From Oscheius onirici (lineage: Eukaryota > Nematoda > Chromadorea > Rhabditida > Rhabditidae), in NCBI GenBank assembly GCA_932521025.1, contig OW051469.1, positions 1,562,398-1,626,397 on the forward strand: a stretch of 64,000 nt of DNA, read 5' to 3'. Below, in pieces: positions 59,255 to 64,000 of the stretch. Both the position numbers and the translations under genes were made by a program. Every line of letters begins with the position of its first letter. Within the stretch, counting starts at the first letter, position 1. The notes under the pieces are model-generated. The model was not told the origin of the DNA and made no database searches. It was given only the letters and a program-made list of their open reading frames with translations.

Positions 59255-60903
59255 TCATAAAAGTGCATCGTGGGCTGGATCAGGCACGACTCTGGGCACT
59301 ACTCTGGAGGCTGTAAACTCTCGTGGAGCATGACAATCCCTACTCATGTGACCCGTTCTACCGCAATTGTAACAAGATAGCGGAGAATTTTGAATGTCTC
59401 TTTTGTCATCAACTGGGAATTTTGGCTGTGGCGGCACTTGAGAAGGCTGATGACTAGTGTCTATTGGAAACCTAGGTCTAGACTCGATTTTTGGTGGTGA
59501 TCTTTCTTTCGACAAGCCAAAAGATTTCACGTCGTTCATGTTTCTTTCATATCTGAGCGCAAACATTTTCTTTTCGTCATACACAACGGGTTTTGGAGCG
59601 GTTTGAAGGATACGAAGCGTTTCAAATTCTACCGACCAGTTCGCTACGTTGCTGTATAATGTTTTAGCTCGGAACAGAGACAGTTCATCTTTCTTCAGCT
59701 CGGGGTAAGCTAAACCCGACCATTTTTTCAGTGAATCGCAAAACGCTTTGATATTTCCTACGTGAAGTTGCAACTTGCTCAGATTGTCTATGGCAGCCAG
59801 ACTATCATCTCTGGAGTTACCGCTGACTGCAACGAATAGCTCGTTCAAAATATGGTCTAGATTAGAATTTTTGACATCGCTAGGAAGGGCGTAGTAAAGA
59901 CTAAGTGTTTTCCCTTTTAGCAGTTGGACAAACAAATTTCTTCTCATAGCGTCGGAGAAACAGTTTCGATCGTATTTGGCTTCAAAGAAGTCGACAAATC
60001 TTTCAAAGCTCTCTACGTCACAACCCGTGTAGTTTTCTATGGGAGGCAGTATTTGTGATTTCGGTAGTTTCTAAATTTGAAGGGGACGTACTTGTCGGTC
60101 TCCATTCCTTCTGGTCCGTCGTCTCGGGAAGAAATCTGTCGTCTGCTCTCATCGATTCGAAGCCGATCTTTCGGATATCTGCAACCGGTTCTTTATTCTA
60201 GCCAGTAACGACAGCTGACCGTCAGTACCAGGACAGCTGGGTCTTCTCCTCCGTAAACTTGTTGAGGAGTCTTTTCGCTGTCGTTCTTTGGATTTCCCTG
60301 CAAGACGAGATTTTCATTTTGAGCATTCTCTAGATCGACTAAAATCTCTTGAATTTTTGTTTCCAAATTTTCTGGAACCGTTTTCAGTCTTACGCAAGCA
60401 TTTTCGAGCAAAATTCTATCGCGAATGATCTTTTCTTGAAACTGCTCAAAATTTTGAACAGCCAGAATTTTTTTCAACGCGTCAAAGTTGTTTTGATTAT
60501 CTGTGTCGTGCTTGAGCAAGAACTCGAGGGATTCTACGTCTAGAAGCGACTCTTTTGCTAACACATTGTACGTTTCCTGTTTCACAAATTGATGATCTTC
60601 TAGATCGCGCACTTCCTTGTACATCTCTTTGAAAAAGCGCTTGAATGGCGACATGTAATGCTTGCGCATGTCCGTAGGCGCGTTGACAGTTGTCTCAACC
60701 AAATTCGAAAGCTTTGTTAAATCCGTTTTCACTTTTTCACACCATTTTTTGAGTGACAGGTGCTCAAAAATGCTGACCTGATCTTCTTCTCCCGCGTCGT
60801 CATTCTGTGACGTCTCTTCCACTCGATTGCCATCATTTCCACCGTTCGTGTTGTCAACTTCTTGCGATGCAACTGAATCGGTCCTTCTACGCGTGGCAGC
60901 CAT
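59255..60903 (-). mobile_element. Retroelement Gag-like gene (capsid-like plus CCHC knuckle)
   Basis: Minus strand, reading frame in at least two large pieces. The 5' piece (60903 to about 60217) is an acidic, helical region starting MAATRRRTDS. The 3' piece (about 60085-59255) resembles the capsid region of LTR-retrotransposon Gag (FERFVDFFEAKYDRNCFSD) and ends with one CCHC zinc knuckle, CYNCGRTGHMSRDCH. A connecting exon near 60180-60110 is uncertain. Splice-like sites exist, but the frame is not cleanly continuous, so this is either a spliced Gag-derived gene or a decayed copy. No protease, reverse transcriptase or integrase follows within the next several hundred bases, and no LTR pair was found. 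A TTGCAG acceptor lies 11 nt before the ATG. Confidence 0.7.
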
Positions 60904-61814
60904 CTTTTTGCTATCTGCAAGATCACAGTTTTTCAATTGAATCTTGTAGCAGAAGAAGTGAGCTGTACGGAAGTTTTACTCGTAGTTTTCACGTTTTTTT
61001 TCCGTCTCTCAACACGCAAAATTCCTCGAGAAACGCAGCAATAACCTTCGCTGTGAAGATGCCGGTTTTTGTTTCTCGTGCCGCTACTGGCAGTAGGATA
61101 ATAGCAGAAAGAGCGTCTTTTCGACTTCCTCTTCCTATTTCACTCCTTTCCCTTGGCCTGGTCAGCAATAACCTCCTACGTGGAGATGCTTTCACTGCCT
61201 AAGTATCTACCGACTTGTCTAAGGGTATGAACTCGCGCTACTTTGGGCTTTGCCGCAGTAGGGGTTCGTTTTGTTCGGCCCTCAAATTAGGTGTGCCTTC
61301 TGGTTAGAAGGTCCCGGCCCGTTCCTACTTTCTACTGTAACTTCCCTTCTCCCCTTGTCACTTTGCTCCTGTCACCCAGACTCTCCAAAAAAACTGTCAG
61401 TCGTAAGAACGATTCGCGCACTTGCTTTTCCTGTCGCGACTTGTTAAAAACTAATTTGCGATCAAAGCTCCCCTCCTTATCCTCAATTAGAGCTTCAGAC
61501 AAACACACACACAGACTTGGAAGCAATTTAAAATAGATGTACCAGCTCATTCGTGGTAGATTAATTGAAGTTCCCAGACAACAATTTCGTTATAGTACGA
61601 GGGAGAGGGTTAATTGGAGCTCAAGTGACAGTACTCTGTGAGAGGAAAAGAAGGACGGACTGACCGGGAGGACTGAGCCCGAGTAAATGAGAGAGAGAGA
61701 ATTTGTGAGAGGGAGATAGAGCGTCCGAAGATTGATGAGATTGATGAGCGAAGGGACCGGTGGACTGGGGAAGGGATCAAAAGAAATCAAAAGGTTGACT
61801 GGGGAAGGAAGCAG
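60904..61814. other. Non-coding region upstream of the Gag-like gene
   Basis: No convincing gene. It might hold a degenerate LTR, but I could not define one. Confidence 0.3.
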
Positions 61815-61940
61815 AAGGGATCAGAAGAGATCGGTTGACTTGGAAAGTGATCAGAAGTAAAGAAGAAAACACAAGTAAAAAAAGCCGCCGACAGGCGGCG
61901 AAGCCAGCTGGTATAAACTAAAGACAAAAAAGTACAACAA
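61815..61940. repeat. Direct repeat, copy 1 (about 126 bp)
   Basis: Starts AAGGGATCAGAAGAGATCGG and contains AAGCCGCCGACAGGCGGCGA, a short stem-loop, then GCTGGTATAAACTAAAGAC. An almost identical copy lies about 663 bp downstream. Confidence 0.9.
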
Positions 61941-62477
61941 ACTGAGGAGGAAATACTTTTATGACACAAGAAAGGATATTCAGAGTACTTCTGTGTAGAG
62001 ATCTTGTTGCTTCAGTAGTGGGCGGTGCAGCTCACCTTATTGATCTTCTCCTTCGGCATTCTTTGACGTCTGTATTACCAGTTCACTCATGCTGATCGGT
62101 GCTCGGGCGACATACTCTTTCTCCACTTTTATATCGTTTCTGGAACAGACGATAAAAGAGTATTCCTATGAGAAAAGACATGGATTTGAATTTTATAAGA
62201 GCTATTGTTCACTTTTTGTCAGATTACGTAGTTCATACAACTTATTGTTCTCTTTTTGTTCGGTCAATGAAACGCAGAGCAAAGACAAATCCCTTCTTCT
62301 TCAAAGAATCCACTTTTTCACAGATCCCGATTGTTCCTTTTTTGCCAAAATTCATCGAATTTATGAATAGTACAAACAAAAAGGAGAATACACAAACAAA
62401 AAGTGGGGACGATCGGTCGCTGTCCGGTCGTTTTGGTACGTTCCAGCTCATTTTTGCACCTATAATAATGGTGGCCA

Positions 62478-62607
62478 GAAGGGATCAGAAGAGATCGGTT
62501 GACTTGGAAAGTGATCAGAAGTAAAGAAGAAAACACGAGTAAAAAAAGCCGTCGACAGGCGGCGAAGCCGGCTGGTATAAACTAAAGACAAAAAAGTACA
62601 ACAAATT
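62478..62607. repeat. Direct repeat, copy 2
   Basis: Same sequence as 61815-61940 with a few substitutions, one of which (CCGTCGACAGGCGGCG) weakens the small stem. The intervening 540 bp is not obviously repeated and has no gene I can support. Confidence 0.9.
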
Positions 62608-62976
62608 GGGCTTTCGTAATTACTCGACTAGCGGAACGTCGCTCTGGACTCTGCTCTACCACAGAAGCAGATGGACTACCAAGACAAGAAGAAGTATTAA
62701 CTGCAACATCAATCCTGTTGTCTGTCATTTCTGTGTCTACATACCACGCACGCCAAAAATAGTTTGCAGTATGTTTGCACAGCAGAGCTTATTAGTTTTT
62801 TTCCTCGTTATAATCGTATCGTCAGTTCAGGTCGATCACTGTACAGTTTCCGTTTGGTCACTGAAATGAGTCAGTTGTTTTGCGGTTTGATACTTAACAC
62901 TGTCACGAGCAATCACCCTCTATTGAACCAGCCACTGATTTCCGTCTGAACTCGATACTTTCCCAAACATGATAGG

Positions 62977-62985
62977 CTATATAAC
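62977..62985 (+). promoter_or_regulatory. TATA-box of the first cysteine-rich peptide gene
   Basis: GCTATATAACC lies 31 nt before the ATG at 63015 and is followed by AGAGAGAAAC. The second gene has a weaker CTTTAAAACT at 63458 followed by the same AGAGAGAAAC, suggesting a duplicated promoter. The TATA-to-ATG distance implies a very short 5' UTR. Confidence 0.5.
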
Positions 62986-63014
62986 CAGAGAGAAACGAAC
63001 TGATTGTCAGCAAC

Positions 63015-63256
63015 ATGAACGCCAACTTTGTCTTCGTCCTCGCCTTCCTTCTTCTCGGAGCTTTTGATAGCCAGTCAGCCGGAGTAGAAGCTGTAAGTTA
63101 CAGGAAGAAAATGTCATAAATCGTATTTAGGCTAAAATTGATCCCTGGTGTACAATCAGCTGTGGAGCTTACTGGGTCTGTGTCGGAAAGACAAACGGCA
63201 GAACTTGCAAGATGCCCAGTGGATGTGTTTGTGAGAAGTTTGCTTGGATGGATTGA
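63015..63256 (+). CDS. Secreted six-cysteine peptide A
   Basis: Two exons (63015-63092, 63131-63256), 67 residues. The signal peptide is MNANFVFVLAFLLLGAFDSQ. The mature region has six cysteines spaced C-x3-C-x5-C-x8-C-x5-C-x-C and ends EKFAWMD. The CxxxC and CxC pairs resemble the cysteine-stabilised alpha-beta peptides of nematode defensins and some toxins, but the order is not the standard one, so no family is assigned. The single intron is 38 nt. The paralogue 63494-63769 lies in tandem. Likely a secreted defence or effector peptide; activity unknown. Confidence 0.75.
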
Positions 63257-63493
63257 GATAATAAAACATCTAATTTCAACTGGACAAGGAACCAAAGAGA
63301 GACATAGAGATTCGACAAAACATACGGTTTTTGACCTACAACGTGACCACTGCAGTTGCAAACGACACACAACTGCCATAATTCTCTTAATCCATAGTAA
63401 AATAATGCGTCAACAGGAACCGGCATAATCGTTTTTACGAACATGATCTGCAGAAAGCTTTAAAACTAGAGAGAAACAGAGCAGAGGTTAACA

Positions 63494-63769
63494 ATGAATG
63501 CTCTACTCGTCTTCTTTTTCGCCTTTCTTCTTCTCGGAGTTATTGGTCGCCCAGAAGGTTTTGAAGCTTCAGGTGATGGGGGAGAGTCCATCGAAGAGAT
63601 CAACGTAAGCGAAAAATAAGACAAAAGGTACAGATAAGTTTAGCGAAAGATAAATTTCTGGTGTACCATCAGCTGCGGAGCCTACTGGGCCTGCATCATC
63701 AAGACGAACGGAAACACCTGCCGTTATCCAAGGGGATGTGTTTGTGAGAAGTTTGCCTGGCAGAAATGA
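63494..63769 (+). CDS. Secreted six-cysteine peptide B
   Basis: Two exons (63494-63604, 63644-63769), 78 residues. The signal peptide MNALLVFFFAFLLLGVIG is followed by an acidic pro-segment (GDGGESIEEIN) absent from peptide A. The mature region shares WCTISCGAYW, KTNG, TC and GCVCEKFAW with peptide A, and has the same six-cysteine spacing. The intron position is conserved, which shows tandem duplication. AATAAA lies 4 nt after the stop (63773-63778). Confidence 0.75.
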
Positions 63770-63778
63770 CCCAATAAA

Positions 63779-64000
63779 AGTTTTTGTATTGTAAAAGTTG
63801 AATTCTATTCCGGAGGTGCACTAAATAGATAGAGGTACAAATAGGAAGAGAACATGTATAGAGATGAAGAGTAAGAGAGGTAGAGAGACGATGATGGATC
63901 TTTTGGAAAAAAAACAACATTAAGGATAGTGTGCTAGCCATGAAAGTGTATAGGCTCCGTTAAAATCCCCACTTTTCTAAATAGAAGTCGTAACATCAAC
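63779..64000. other. Downstream spacer, no gene recognised
   Basis: AT/GA-rich sequence after the peptide B polyadenylation signal. A third peptide copy, if any, would lie beyond the window. Confidence 0.35.

Noticed and set aside
61203..61330. Possible LTR of the Gag-like element
   Set aside because: No second copy and no primer-binding site could be found.

Overview
The window is animal nuclear DNA, most likely from a nematode. Genes carry many small introns, often 38-60 nt and one of only 29 nt. At least eight genes have a 3' splice-site consensus 0-12 nt before the start codon with no upstream exon that I could find, as expected for spliced-leader trans-splicing. Two genes point to nematodes: a cuticlin-type ZP protein, and an opsin-like receptor with arginine in place of the retinal-binding lysine, the feature reported for nematode nemopsins (SRO-1 type). 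I cannot name the species.

Layout. 1-11.6 kb is gene-dense: an OVCA2-like serine hydrolase (+), an FRS2-like adaptor (+), NPL4 (-), a NUDT9-type ADP-ribose pyrophosphatase (+), a BRA/ZMYND11-like MYND protein (-) and an SRSF2-like splicing factor (+). 12.6-15.8 kb holds the cuticlin. 16.1-16.7 kb is a LINE remnant. 17.0-24.5 kb is an Ldh2/malate dehydrogenase-family gene with a complete cyclopropane-fatty-acid-synthase-like gene nested antisense in its fifth intron. 24.7-41.0 kb is one long minus-strand Spen/SHARP (DIN-1-like) corepressor gene of about 26 exons. 43.4-43.7 kb is a long GTCCCT hexanucleotide array. 43.8-45.0 kb holds an unresolved secreted-type gene. 45.1-46.7 kb is ribokinase (-), facing away from SARA/ZFYVE9 (+, 47.4-51.2 kb). 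52.6-56.2 kb is the opsin-like receptor and 57.7-58.7 kb a small unknown gene with a striking intragenic hairpin. 59.3-60.9 kb is a retroelement Gag-like gene (-). 63.0-63.8 kb holds two tandem secreted six-cysteine peptide genes.

The genes are mostly unrelated housekeeping, signalling and RNA genes. Both SARA and the BRA-like protein belong to TGF-beta/BMP receptor biology. NPL4, the SR protein, Spen, ribokinase and NUDT9 are broadly conserved.

Introns and spacers are packed with small mobile DNA. There are hAT-like MITEs with 8-bp target duplications, several other families of inverted-repeat elements, ten tRNA-like (A-box/B-box) short elements, CTGTCT-type microsatellites and recurring short motifs. 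Exon coordinates were derived by hand from reading frame, GT/AG sites and phase, so individual junctions may be off, especially where stated.
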